A DNA stretch of 64,000 bases from Cylindrospermum stagnale PCC 7417 (GTDB taxonomy: Bacteria > Cyanobacteriota > Cyanobacteriia > Cyanobacteriales > Nostocaceae): positions 6,836,501 through 6,900,500 of the forward strand of contig NC_019757.1 of the NCBI RefSeq assembly GCF_000317535.1. The letters run 5' to 3'. Below the pieces are notes generated by a model. That model was not told where the DNA came from. It did not search any database and saw only the letters and a list, made by a program, of their open reading frames with translations. Positions 33,289 to 43,262 of the stretch are shown here, piece by piece. Each line of letters starts with the position of its first letter. Within the stretch, counting starts at the first letter, position 1. Made by a program: the position numbers and the translations under genes.

Positions 33289-33759
33289 ATGAGAGCTATG
33301 CAAAGAAAATGTGTTCTTGAAGCCGATGGATATCAAGTTGTTTTCTATCTAAGCAGTCTAAATTACACTCAGGATAATATCGGAATTATAATTATGTTTG
33401 TATTGAATCCACTCCTGGGTACGGTTTCATTAAAAACTCCTGCTCACTCGATTTCAATCGAAAATTTGTACAGATTGATAGAATATTTCGAGCAACATAT
33501 AACTAACCTAAAGAAAAACCCTGAAGTTGACTGTTATACTTTCGTAACTTCCGAACTTAACTTTCAGATTCAAGCTTTGTCAGGGATAGTCCTTTCAGAT
33601 AATCAAGGTAGCTTTAGCTTACAGGTTTTAATTAATGTTGGTCAAGCTGATGAAAAAGCCAGCCGAACTTATGTAGGTGGTGAATCAGTTGTAAAATTTG
33701 AGAACGTTCATAAATTTACATCTTGCTTACAAATGGCACTGCAAGAAGCAACAAGCTAG
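33289..33759 (+). CDS. Orphan immunity-like protein of unknown family
   Basis: 156 residues (the second Met at 33298 is an alternative start). No motif known to me; features are VLEADGYQVVFYLSSLNYT, the amphipathic FEQHITNLKKNPEVD and a C-terminus QMALQEATS. No signal or membrane helix. A broken copy lies at 23892-24118, next to the toxin gene, so this gene probably belonged to the same cassette and was later separated. A toxin gene fragment follows directly at its stop codon. Confidence 0.6.
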   Translation: MRAMQRKCVLEADGYQVVFYLSSLNYTQDNIGIIIMFVLNPLLGTVSLKTPAHSISIENLYRLIEYFEQHITNLKKNPEVDCYTFVTSELNFQIQALSGIVLSDNQGSFSLQVLINVGQADEKASRTYVGGESVVKFENVHKFTSCLQMALQEATS

Positions 33760-33838
33760 GGGAAAAGATTAATGTCAAAAACCCCAATTCTAGTAATGTG
33801 GGCTTTTGATCAGACATTCTGGGAATGTAACTAATTAC
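33760..33838 (+). pseudogene. Fragment of the papain-fold toxin gene fused to the preceding stop codon
   Basis: From GGGGAAAAGATTAATGTC onward the sequence follows 22667-22745 of the toxin gene (GGGGGAAAAGATTAATGTC.., CCCCAAT(T/C)CTAGTAATGTGG) for about 80 bases with small indels, then diverges. The reading frame is broken. The join lies exactly after the stop of the immunity-like gene. Confidence 0.8.
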
Positions 33839-34000
33839 GTTTCTGTACTCATACTAAAGACATAATTATGGTTTTTGTGGTAAACCAAAATATAATCTCA
33901 GTCTCATGGTAGATAATAACCTAGCTTTTATTTTTAATACTGCAATGGGTGGAGATTCCAGCCCAAATCTTGTATCTAGATAAAAGCAAAAGTGTTATTT

Positions 34001-35053
34001 ATGACTAAAAAATTTGGACACCCGGAAGTAAGAGCCGAAGATAGTGAGAACTATGACTATAGTCGTGAATGCGGAACTGTTAATAGAACCGATTCTAGAC
34101 CAATTCCTGGCATTCTGTTGATTGGTGGTGCTGAAGGTGATGCATCTGGAGAAAAACCCGCAACTCGATGGTTTCTCAAAAATGCAGAACAGGGAGATTA
34201 TTTAGTTCTTGGTTCTGGTGGAATTGGTAGACAGGCTGAATTCATTTGTGATAATTTTGGTGATTTTGTCAGTTCCGCTGCTGAACTTTCTATCGACAGC
34301 GAAGATGCAGCCAATAATCCACGGATTATCCAATACATCCGCGATGCTGAAGCTCTATTTATCCGTGGTGGTGATCAGAATGAGTATGAAGATTATTGGG
34401 AAGGAACAGGGGTAGAGGATGCAATTAATTACTTAATTAATGAAAAAAAAGTTCCTGTTGCTGGAACCAGCGCGGGTATGGCAATTCTCGGAGATTATTA
34501 TTATGCACCTGCCCATAAAGGTGTGCTGAGTTCAGAGATTTTGAATAATCCCTTTCACAAAAATACAAAAAATATTTATTACAGTGATTTTATTCAAGTC
34601 CCAATTCTCAAACACGTGATTACTGACACGCATTTAGACAGAATTAGCGGCAGCAATCCAGAACCAAGATATGGCAGAATTTTTGGGTTTCTGGCTAGAG
34701 TTGTTCATGAAAACAATAATCAACTTAAATCTTATGCCATTGGTTTAGAAGAAGGTGCATTTGTTGCCATTGATGACAAGGGAATTGCTCAGGTGTTTGG
34801 TAATGGCTCAACTGAAGGGCAAGATGCCTATTTTCTGCAAACTAATGGTGCATTACCAGAACAAATTCAACTGGATTTGCCTTTAATTTGGAATAATAAT
34901 GGACAAGCTGTGAAAGTTTATAGAATTTGCGGGACACGAGAAGGAAGTGGAAAATTTGACCTCAATAATTGGTCAACCGCTTCTGGGGGTAAATGGGAAT
35001 ACTGGTTTACTACTGGTGGAGCTTCCGGTTTCCAAAGAAAACCAATAGATTAA
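34001..35053 (+). CDS. Cyanophycinase-like peptidase (family S51)
   Basis: 350 residues. Core motifs of S51 are present: GILLIGGAEGDASGE, FIRGGDQNEY, the nucleophile elbow VAGTSAGMAILG and ITDTHLDRISGSNPEPRYGR. Cyanophycinase releases beta-Asp-Arg from the storage polymer cyanophycin. The protein is longer than CphB (about 270) by a C-terminal extension ending WEYWFTTGGASG, and cphA is not next to it, so it may be a divergent S51 enzyme with another isoaspartyl-type substrate. A GTG nine bases upstream is another possible start. Confidence 0.8.
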   Translation: MTKKFGHPEVRAEDSENYDYSRECGTVNRTDSRPIPGILLIGGAEGDASGEKPATRWFLKNAEQGDYLVLGSGGIGRQAEFICDNFGDFVSSAAELSIDSEDAANNPRIIQYIRDAEALFIRGGDQNEYEDYWEGTGVEDAINYLINEKKVPVAGTSAGMAILGDYYYAPAHKGVLSSEILNNPFHKNTKNIYYSDFIQVPILKHVITDTHLDRISGSNPEPRYGRIFGFLARVVHENNNQLKSYAIGLEEGAFVAIDDKGIAQVFGNGSTEGQDAYFLQTNGALPEQIQLDLPLIWNNNGQAVKVYRICGTREGSGKFDLNNWSTASGGKWEYWFTTGGASGFQRKPID

Positions 35054-35405
35054 GTTTGGATGCCAGAAGTTTGTTAAGGGCAGATGGCATCTATCGATTA
35101 TTAAATAATTCTGCAAAACGTAATCACACATTTTTACAGCTATTTTCAGGTAAATAAACCACATTTTTTTTGTCTCATGCTCCAGACACTCCATGTACTC
35201 TAGAGAAATCAAAAGCATGGTTTAAAATACGTGAAAATGGCTGTAAAAACCGACTGTATTAGCAAGTTTTATCATATTTCGTTATTTGTTAAATTTTTCG
35301 TTGTATGATAGAGGGTTGACTTTTGCAGTTATCCCGATTTCACGCTTCGCTGATTCACAACCCACCAAGTCATTAGTCGATAACTCTCCACTCTGCACCT
35401 GTAAT

Positions 35406-36140
35406 ATGGCTGAATTACCCAAAACTCTCGAAGATGCGATCGCACAATCTCGCGAAGCAACCCAAGCTGCCCTTGCAGATGGCTGTAAACGCATCCAAAT
35501 TGATTTTCTCTTCCCAGAACTCAAAATCTTGCCAGTGGCAGAACAATTTTTACCAGTGTTTGCCGAATATGATTCCCGCTTAAAGGTGTTCTTTGCCGAT
35601 GCTGGTGGTGCCGCCCTTGCCCGTCGCGATTGGGCAGATGCAGCATTTTCGATTGTGGATATCGGTACAGGTAGAACTGCTTCTTTACAATCAAAAATTC
35701 AGCCAGAGGATGAAATTTTCCTCTTTATTGCCCCCACATCCGTAGAAGTACCGCAACTAGAAAAGCTGTGTGAAATAATCGGCGATCGCCCCGTAGTCTT
35801 TTTAAATCCCCGTCTGGAGGATTCTGGAGTGGTGGGAATTGGTTATACAGCCAGAGAAACCCGACGACGGTTCATCAGTACCATTGAATCTTGCTATTAC
35901 CTCCGTCCCGTAGATGATGAAACCGCCGTTTTTCGCAGCTACCCTGGACAGTGGGAAGTATGGGTAGAAACAAACGACGAATATCAAAGAATTGCCGAAT
36001 TGCCCAAAAGACCATCTGGTGATGAGTTAGATATCCTCCTCCTCAAGGGACAACAGCAAACGGCAACAGACGCCACACCCGCGAAAAAGCCCAGTTTATT
36101 CAAGGGTTTGCAGCGATTCCTCAAGGCATTGAGTAGTTAG
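35406..36140 (+). CDS. DUF1995 family protein (LPA3-like)
   Basis: 244 residues from the ATG at 35406 (MAELPKTLEDAIAQSREATQAA); the open stretch upstream lacks family character. Conserved blocks are IQIDFLFPELK, FADAGGAALA, FLFIAPTSVEV and VVFLNPRLEDSGVVGIGYTARE. DUF1995 includes plant LPA3, needed for photosystem II assembly in chloroplasts. In cyanobacteria its role is not settled. It is single on its strand with several hundred bases on either side. Confidence 0.82.
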   Translation: MAELPKTLEDAIAQSREATQAALADGCKRIQIDFLFPELKILPVAEQFLPVFAEYDSRLKVFFADAGGAALARRDWADAAFSIVDIGTGRTASLQSKIQPEDEIFLFIAPTSVEVPQLEKLCEIIGDRPVVFLNPRLEDSGVVGIGYTARETRRRFISTIESCYYLRPVDDETAVFRSYPGQWEVWVETNDEYQRIAELPKRPSGDELDILLLKGQQQTATDATPAKKPSLFKGLQRFLKALSS

Positions 36141-36768
36141 TTGATTTTTGGTGATGTAGAGATGGTTTAGGAAACGTCTCTACATCATCACAAGTATTTG
36201 GTCGGAATGTTGTGGTAGTACAGGACGATAACTGCCACCTGCTAATAAACCGAAAATAGTTATTAGCGATCGCTTTCTGCGGGCCTCCTTTCCCATCGCT
36301 TCATCAAGGAGCACTCCGCGCGATCGCTAAATTTTACACCCAAACTACAGCTGACTATATACTCAGTCACCAATTAGTTTGCAATACTTAATGTTAGAAA
36401 AACTAATAATTAGTATTTCAAAAATTGTGTTGGCCAGTACATCTTTTTTGTATCCATTTTGTGTAAGCTCTATGTGTTGAGTCAAATGGCTACATAAATT
36501 TGTAGTAATGCGATCGCCAAACAGCAGCATTCCTAGTTCTGCTGTGGTCTTAATCTTACTAACAGTTCAGTTCTTTCATTCCTTGTAGGGCAATTAATCG
36601 GCAACTGAAGCGCAAGTTTGGTTGCTAGAAGAGCATTTCATTATTACATTCAGTGTCTAGCAAGAGGTGAATGCCTGAGTGCCTGACACGAGTACCTCAA
36701 AGCTTTACGGGGACGCAAATCAGCGATACCGACCGTAAGCTCTGCTAACGCACTATAGAAAAAAACAT
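36141..36768. other. Long intergenic region with HIP1-ended inverted repeat
   Basis: About 630 bases with no gene found. An 11-bp inverted repeat, TTAGCGATCGC (36263-36273) and GCGATCGCTAA (36320-36330), encloses a GC-rich segment. The 3' part must carry the promoter of the monooxygenase gene; none was assigned. Confidence 0.5.
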
Positions 36769-38133
36769 ATGAGCCAAACACGCAAATTTCGTTTAGGTGC
36801 ATTCATTCAAGCCACCGGACATCATGTCTCCGCTTGGCGTCACCCTGATACACAAGCAGATGCTGGACTGAATTTCGAGCATTACAAGGAAATTACCCAG
36901 ACCGCCCAACGCGGCTTATTCGATGCAGTTTTCCTTGCCGATAGCCCAGGAGTCTGGGGCGACGCGACCGGATCTCAGCATCGCAACGGTAAAATAGTCC
37001 ATTTCGAGCCAGTCACCCTCTTCTCGGCCTTGTCCTCTGTAACCCAAAACATTGGCTTTATTTCCACCGCCTCAACCACCTATGAACAGCCCTACACCCT
37101 AGCACGTAAGTTTGCCTCCCTGGACTACTTGAGTAAGGGTCGAGCAGGGTGGAATGTAGTCACCACAGGCAATGAGAACGCCGCAGCTAATTTTGGCCTT
37201 GACCATCACCCAGAACACAGCCAGCGTTATGAACGGGCTGAAGAGTTCGTGGAAGTAGTGAAAGGACTGTGGGATAGCTGGGAAGACGATGCCTTCATCC
37301 GGGACAAAGAATCTGGTGTCTATTTCGACCCGGATAAACTGCATACACTTAACCACCAGGGCAAACATTTTTCTGTAAAAGGCCCTTTGAACGTCGGTCG
37401 TCCGCCCCAAGGCTACCCGGTAATCGTTCAGGCTGGAGCCTCCGAATCCGGAAGGGACTTGGCAGCGCGCACTGCCGAGGTGATTTTCACCGCCAATCAA
37501 ACCCTAGCCGATGCCCAGGAATTTTATGCTGATGTCAAAGGTAGACTGGCTAAGTATGGGCGTTCTCCAGAAGATCTAAAAATTATGCCTGGCGCTTTCC
37601 CAATCATTGGTCGTACCGAACAAGAAGCTCAAGAAAAGTACGAATTCCTGCAATCTTTGATTCATCCCGATGTGGCTTGGGGGATTTTAAAGAACTATTA
37701 CAAGGGTGTAGATCTGTCGAAATATTCCCTGGATGATCTGTCTCCGGAACTGCCCAGCGACACCAACACCAACAAGAGTCGTCTCAAACTGGTCAGAGAT
37801 CTAGCTACTCGTGGCACTCTCACACTGCGCCAGTTGTATCTCTCTCTTGCTACTGCCCGAGGTCACCGCACCATACTTGGTACACCTGAAACCATTGCCG
37901 ACCAACTAGAAGAATGGTTCAACAACGGTGCGGCAGACGGCTTTAATATCATGCCGCCAATTCTCCCCACAGGGTTGGAAGACTTCGTTAATCTAGTCGT
38001 TCCCGTCCTCCAAAAACGCGGACTGTTCCGTACCGAATACGAAGGTAGTACCCTGCGTGAAAACCTTGGACTGCTTCGTCCGGGCAATCGTTTTGCTGCC
38101 AAACAAGTTGAGCAGAGATTGGCGTTGGTATAA
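36769..38133 (+). CDS. LLM-class FMN-dependent monooxygenase (NtaA/SnaA/SoxA type)
   Basis: 454 residues. Start SQTRKFRLGAFIQATGHHVSAWRHP and inner motifs GLFDAVFLADSPG, STTYEQPYTLARKFASLDYLS and GRAGWNVVTT are those of the NtaA/SoxA group, a TIM barrel using FMNH2 from a separate reductase to oxidise chelators, sulfonates or organosulfur compounds. No flavin reductase gene is adjacent. Codon use is richer in G+C than in the island upstream. The amidohydrolase gene follows 362 bases later, and the two may form one catabolic unit. Confidence 0.85.
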   Translation: MSQTRKFRLGAFIQATGHHVSAWRHPDTQADAGLNFEHYKEITQTAQRGLFDAVFLADSPGVWGDATGSQHRNGKIVHFEPVTLFSALSSVTQNIGFISTASTTYEQPYTLARKFASLDYLSKGRAGWNVVTTGNENAAANFGLDHHPEHSQRYERAEEFVEVVKGLWDSWEDDAFIRDKESGVYFDPDKLHTLNHQGKHFSVKGPLNVGRPPQGYPVIVQAGASESGRDLAARTAEVIFTANQTLADAQEFYADVKGRLAKYGRSPEDLKIMPGAFPIIGRTEQEAQEKYEFLQSLIHPDVAWGILKNYYKGVDLSKYSLDDLSPELPSDTNTNKSRLKLVRDLATRGTLTLRQLYLSLATARGHRTILGTPETIADQLEEWFNNGAADGFNIMPPILPTGLEDFVNLVVPVLQKRGLFRTEYEGSTLRENLGLLRPGNRFAAKQVEQRLALV

Positions 38134-38235
38134 ATAGACCTATTGTGGCAAAGAATCTAGAGACAAGTCATGCAACGTCCCTACAAGGGTTCTGCATCAT
38201 GCATATTTAATTTTCACTGCTGTGTCTAATGAATT

Positions 38236-38273
38236 TTCATGTCTGCACAAACTGTGCTTTAAGCAGACATGAA
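38236..38273. promoter_or_regulatory. Perfect 11-bp stem-loop ahead of the amidohydrolase gene
   Basis: TTCATGTCTGC and GCAGACATGAA pair perfectly around a 16-base loop, 220 bases before the amidohydrolase start, with no T-run. It may be an operator or RNA structure. The remaining spacer (38134-38495) has a run of amino-acid-like sequence (ELEKLRQKLEIQTNRQHWM at 38403-38460) without its own start, possibly a gene remnant. Confidence 0.45.
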
Positions 38274-38495
38274 GCGAGCACACTCTAGAAAACAAAAAAG
38301 CATATGAGCACAACAAGAGCTTGGCGGTGGCGTCAATGAATCTTTCACGGATGCTGAAGCCATACCTTTTAAAACACACCTTCTGTAGATCACCACCCTA
38401 CAGAACTTGAAAAACTTCGTCAAAAACTTGAGATCCAAACTAATCGGCAGCATTGGATGCTGGAAAAACCCTGTAATTTTTTGAAGGAAAAAAAC

Positions 38496-40034
38496 ATGAG
38501 TAAATATAGCCGTTTGAAGACTTCGCCCTCCGCCGCAATTAGAGCAAGCCTTGATTATCCGGTAATCGACACCGACGTTCACACCAATGATTTTACCCCG
38601 GCCTTTGAGGATTACATCGCCAATTACGGCGGCGCCAAACTCGTAGACGAATTACGCAAGACGGAAGCCTCCCGTCTCAACTCCAAGAGCGAGGGTAAAG
38701 ACTGGTATCAACAAACCCCTGAAGAACGTCATTACAACCGGACAATTCGCTCGCCTTGGTGGGCTAGAGTTACCCGCAACACTTTGGATCTTGCTACTTA
38801 TACCCTCCCTGAACTGCTCTATGAGCGTCAGGCGGAGCAGGGGTCAGACTATTCGGTGCTGTTTCCGAACAATGTTTTGGCGCCGGCTGGAGCAAGTCCA
38901 GAGAACCGTCAGGCACTGCAACGTGCGGTTAATCACTATCATGCTGATATTTACCGGAAATATAGCGATCGCTTAACACCGGTGGCTGGAATCCCCTTGA
39001 CCAATCCGCAAGAAGGTATTGAGGAGCTAGAGTTTGCGGTCAAAACCCTGGGTTTAAAAGTAATTAATATCACTGGCGGTGTGAAACGCCCGATCAAAGC
39101 GATCGCTGATAAGTATCCAGCGGATAAATTCCCCGAAATCGCCAAGTATGCGAGTTATATCGACTTTTACGGGCTGGATAGTGAATACGACTATGATCCC
39201 TTCTGGGCCAAGGTTGTTGAATTGGGCGTACCCGTCACCACCCATTACGGCAGTCAGGGTTGGACTGGACGCTCCTCGATCAGTAACTACATGAACAACC
39301 ATATCGGTCACTTCGCCGATGGGTCGGAAGCGTTTGCTAAGGCGTTGTTCTTCGGCGGTGTAACCAAGCGTTTTCCGCAATTGCGAGTAGCTATGCTGGA
39401 AGGTGGTGCAGCTTGGGGTGCCAACGTCTACATTCATCTGGTGGATCGCTTCTCCAAGCGCAATTTGAAGGCGCTGCAAAACTACAATCCAGCGCTGACG
39501 AATTCCCAGGAGCTGTTTGAGATATTTGAGCGCTACGGAGCGGAAATTACTCAAGGGCATTCCCTCGACCCGGATGAGTTGACTAAGAGTGTGCTGGGAG
39601 CTTCATTCAGCCGTTATAGCCGCGCACCCATTGGCAGCGAACTGGAGGATTTTGCAGCGGCTGGTATTGAAACAAATGAGGACATTCGCGATCGCTGGGT
39701 GAATAGTTTCTTCTTTGGTTCCGAGTCTGATGATCGGACGATCGCTGCGGCATTCAACGACAAAGCCAATCCGTTGGGTGTCAAAATCAACGCGATCTAT
39801 TCCTCGGATGTTGGTCACTGGGATGTGCCAGACCTCACCTCCCCCTTGGCTGAAAGCTGGGATCTTGTGAAAGAAGGCGTCCTGACCGAAGCCGACTTCA
39901 AGTCCTATGTATTCGCCAATCCCTACAAGTTTTACACCGAAGCCAACCCCGAATTCTTCAAGGGTACGGCGATCGCATCCGGGCCGGGTAACATCGAATC
40001 CAAACAACTGGATAAGAGCCTGGTGGTGGCGTAA
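38496..40034 (+). CDS. Amidohydrolase family protein (amidohydrolase 2 / ACMSD-like)
   Basis: 512 residues from the ATG at 38496, preceded by GAAGGAAA. The metal site starts with YPVIDTDVHTND (DxH), followed by PVTTHYGSQGW and LEGGAAWG, as in the ACMSD/amidohydrolase 2 group of metal-dependent decarboxylases and hydrolases. The substrate is unknown. The protein is long for the group. It shares the GC-rich codon style of the monooxygenase upstream, suggesting a jointly acquired degradation pair. Confidence 0.82.
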   Translation: MSKYSRLKTSPSAAIRASLDYPVIDTDVHTNDFTPAFEDYIANYGGAKLVDELRKTEASRLNSKSEGKDWYQQTPEERHYNRTIRSPWWARVTRNTLDLATYTLPELLYERQAEQGSDYSVLFPNNVLAPAGASPENRQALQRAVNHYHADIYRKYSDRLTPVAGIPLTNPQEGIEELEFAVKTLGLKVINITGGVKRPIKAIADKYPADKFPEIAKYASYIDFYGLDSEYDYDPFWAKVVELGVPVTTHYGSQGWTGRSSISNYMNNHIGHFADGSEAFAKALFFGGVTKRFPQLRVAMLEGGAAWGANVYIHLVDRFSKRNLKALQNYNPALTNSQELFEIFERYGAEITQGHSLDPDELTKSVLGASFSRYSRAPIGSELEDFAAAGIETNEDIRDRWVNSFFFGSESDDRTIAAAFNDKANPLGVKINAIYSSDVGHWDVPDLTSPLAESWDLVKEGVLTEADFKSYVFANPYKFYTEANPEFFKGTAIASGPGNIESKQLDKSLVVA

Positions 40035-40120
40035 ACGATATACGCACGGCAGCCTGAATGCAGATCCATGCCTGCCGATTGGTTCAGGTAGGAAAATAAT
40101 TTTTCCTACCTGAATTATTG

Positions 40121-43018
40121 TCAACCACCTTGCAATGGGGCGTTTAAGGTTTTCTCGATGCGATCGCCACTTTCCAACAAATGCGCCTTGGTGTATTCAT
40201 CCCCAGAACCCACCCGCTTTAACTGTTTATCCAATTGCTTGAGTTTATACCAAGCCAAAGTGCGGGCATCTTCCGGGACATTTTCTTTTCTTAACACCAT
40301 AGCCATCAAAATATCGAGATATTGCCGCTGTAAACCCCGCCGCAAACTAGAAATCTTCAATGATTGACCCTTTGGTTTTAGTACTTCCGTCCAAACTCCC
40401 TGGTGCAAAGTATTAAACAACTCAGGTAGGCTCAAAGCATTACCTGGCTGGCTTTTGAGTTCAATATCCTTGAGGCGAGAAAGGCGATCGCTTGAAAGCA
40501 ACTCTCGCAAAACAGCACCTTGCATAAACAACACCAAATCATGAATCGGAAAATCCAAACGCCCAACCTGAGGACTACTCCCCCAATGTCGCCAACGAGA
40601 AGGCGCTAATTTATTCAGCAGTTCTGGTGAAAAATTCAGCGCATCCTCTGCAAACACATACTTTTGCAGCGTCGCTAACGCCTGCCGTTGTTGTTCAACC
40701 GGCACCGATGCAAATGGTAATCGGTTTTCGCTTTCACCACCATGAACTCGGTAAAAAGACTGCCCTCCAATGTATTTGCTAGTGTAAAAAATCTGCTGAA
40801 AATAGTTATTTAAGACAGTGATAAAGCGTTCACTCACATCGCTGTAACTCTCGCCAGCACTTGGGTAACTCTTTTGAAGACGCTCCCAAATCAGCCGAGA
40901 ATTATCCAATTGCCACTGCGAATAAAGCAGCACATTACCGCTATTATCCCAAGCAGCAGCAGTTGGATCAAGATCATATACATCCTCATCAGTCGAATAA
41001 CTCAACTCCGGCTTGTCAGATTGCCTGGCAATTTCCTCTAAAATCGGCTTTTCAGCTATAGGACTTTTTGCTTGAGTTGGTATGTAGCCATACTGAATCG
41101 CCCAATCATCATAAGGCCCCACCATCCGTGGAAAATAATCTCCCTGCTTAATACCTTTAGGGGCAATATTCGGCGGAATGTAATCCATCACCGATGCCGT
41201 CAAACCTTTAGTGTGAGTGATCTCCTGATTGTTCATCTCCTCTGGTGGTAGTAGAGTACTACCACGAAAATTGTGGCGTAAACCTAGAGTATGTCCAACT
41301 TCATGAGCAATAATTAAACGTAAATATTGATGGATATAATCTTTTACCTGTTCCTGACTGGGAACGGTGTTTGGCAACAGTGACATCGCCAGTGAACCAA
41401 AGGCAAACTGGTTAGCAGCTTCCATCCCATAGCACAAATCGTACTCACTCGCCATTTTGGATAAACTGCCAAATAACTTGTTTTTTCCAGGAGATTGCTG
41501 AGAACTGCCATTATTATTTGCATCTAAACCATTGGCACAAAGCAGGCGATTTTCCATCAATGCCGATAGAGAAGTGCGGGATTGTGTTTGATTAGGTTGG
41601 ACGATTTTGCGATACTCATTCTTTAGTACCCGAACAAAACTACCATCTACAAGAATATCTGCATCCAAAATTTCCCCAGTCAATGGGTTAACGCGGGATG
41701 GCCCCAAGGCAAAAAATCCATCTACTGTATTAATCCAGCGAATTGTGTTGTAGCGGATATCAGCTGAGTCCCATGTGGCGTTATCCGGCATTTGCTTAAC
41801 TTCAATTGCATCCTTGAATCCCGCCCGTAAAAAGGCTTTGTTCCACATCAACACCCCTTCTTTAATTGCATCACGGTACTCAAAAGGTACAGCGTTATCA
41901 ATCCAGAAAACGATTGGTTTTTTGGGAAGAGAAATTGCTGCTTTTGGATCTTGTTTTTCTAAATTCCAGCGATTAACATAGCGAACAAATGGATCGCCGC
42001 GCTCGTCTTTGGATAAATCCTGATAAGCAGTGATAAAATAACCCACGCGTTCGTCAGCTAAACGCGGTTGATAATTATTGTCTGGCAGTTGAGAAAGACT
42101 GTAGTGAACGCGCAGAGTAAAGCCACGGCTGTCAGGCAAAGTCCCAAAATTTGTAGCTTCACTATCACGGCTTTTGCTACTATTAGCAAAATTAAAAACC
42201 GACTCAAGTTCCAAGTTTCCTGGAAAAACTTTTGCATTTCCAAAATAAGACTGTTCTGGGCTAGCAGATAATCCCAACCCTGTAGCTAATCCAGCCAAGT
42301 CTGTCAATAGCAAATCACCCAAATCAATCACAATGCTTTTACGTTCTGAATGAATACTTTTTATGGGAATCGCGTAGAGGACAGAGTCACTAAAGGATCG
42401 GGCAAGCGATCGCACTTGCGGATCTCCTTCCCGCGTCCGAAAATTCACATTACGGACAACAAACTGTAACTTGTCATCCATTCGCTGGAAATAAAATAAA
42501 AAGTTTTGCAAAGGCACACCGCTGTAAATACCACCTTCGCCAATTCCTGATTCTAAGTTCGCCGTAGCTAAGTAATTTTTATTTAGTTGTTCTGGCTTAA
42601 TTTCTAGATATATTTTATTCTTCTCTTTATGGCGATAAAGGGTAAATATCCCCTCCTGTTTTTGAGTATCTTTCACCACTTCATCAAAAGCTGTAAACTC
42701 ATCTTTTTTTTCTGGTTTCACAGTATCATCAGGCTTTTTCTTGGCATTAGTCGTCGTTTTTGCAACTAACAAAAATGGTTGCTGTTCTACCTTTTTAATA
42801 TCCTTAACTACCCAAAAAAACTCTTGTCGCTGTGCCTGTTTATTCTGATTAATCACCCATACTTTGGCAGGTGGTAGCTGAGGCATTAGCTTTTGATTAG
42901 CAGATAAATTTGAATGTATCCGATTAACAGGTAGTGACTTGGCGCTAGCGCTTCCTATTCCTAAAAACAACCCAGGCAACAAAATCATATAAAAGCTGAA
43001 TCTCTTCATCCCATCCAT
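40121..43018 (-). CDS. Exported zinc-dependent metalloprotease (DUF5117/DUF4953 type)
   Basis: 965 residues with an N-terminal signal peptide (FYMILLPGLFLGIGSASA). At about residue 572, IIAHEVGHTLGLRHNFRGS carries HExxHxxGxxH, the metzincin zinc signature. The N-terminal 300 residues (YLEIKPEQLNKNYLATANLESGIGEGG) fit DUF5117. The protein should act in the periplasm or outside the cell; substrates are unknown. Convergent with the amidohydrolase gene, 86 bases apart. Confidence 0.83.
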   Translation of the reverse strand: MDGMKRFSFYMILLPGLFLGIGSASAKSLPVNRIHSNLSANQKLMPQLPPAKVWVINQNKQAQRQEFFWVVKDIKKVEQQPFLLVAKTTTNAKKKPDDTVKPEKKDEFTAFDEVVKDTQKQEGIFTLYRHKEKNKIYLEIKPEQLNKNYLATANLESGIGEGGIYSGVPLQNFLFYFQRMDDKLQFVVRNVNFRTREGDPQVRSLARSFSDSVLYAIPIKSIHSERKSIVIDLGDLLLTDLAGLATGLGLSASPEQSYFGNAKVFPGNLELESVFNFANSSKSRDSEATNFGTLPDSRGFTLRVHYSLSQLPDNNYQPRLADERVGYFITAYQDLSKDERGDPFVRYVNRWNLEKQDPKAAISLPKKPIVFWIDNAVPFEYRDAIKEGVLMWNKAFLRAGFKDAIEVKQMPDNATWDSADIRYNTIRWINTVDGFFALGPSRVNPLTGEILDADILVDGSFVRVLKNEYRKIVQPNQTQSRTSLSALMENRLLCANGLDANNNGSSQQSPGKNKLFGSLSKMASEYDLCYGMEAANQFAFGSLAMSLLPNTVPSQEQVKDYIHQYLRLIIAHEVGHTLGLRHNFRGSTLLPPEEMNNQEITHTKGLTASVMDYIPPNIAPKGIKQGDYFPRMVGPYDDWAIQYGYIPTQAKSPIAEKPILEEIARQSDKPELSYSTDEDVYDLDPTAAAWDNSGNVLLYSQWQLDNSRLIWERLQKSYPSAGESYSDVSERFITVLNNYFQQIFYTSKYIGGQSFYRVHGGESENRLPFASVPVEQQRQALATLQKYVFAEDALNFSPELLNKLAPSRWRHWGSSPQVGRLDFPIHDLVLFMQGAVLRELLSSDRLSRLKDIELKSQPGNALSLPELFNTLHQGVWTEVLKPKGQSLKISSLRRGLQRQYLDILMAMVLRKENVPEDARTLAWYKLKQLDKQLKRVGSGDEYTKAHLLESGDRIEKTLNAPLQGG

Positions 43019-43262
43019 CCCTGATAACTATTTTTCAACAGCAACCGATTTTATTCCGTTCTCATTGCCATTTTTCAGATCGGTTGCACTGTTTTAATTT
43101 AGTATTTTTTCTAACAATTGTGTCTGTAGCAAACAATATGTATTATTTTACACGTTTCGGCGCAACCAGCCTGTAGGGTGCTGCCCAGCACAATCTAGGG
43201 GACTTTTCAGCGGACAAACCATACCTCATATTTACTAATTTCTGTCCTTTAAGTCCTACAAA

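Noticed and set aside
38303-38338. 11-codon frame MSTTRAWRWRQ as a leader peptide
   Set aside because: No attenuator hairpin with a T-run follows and the residues do not match the pathway; chance cannot be excluded.
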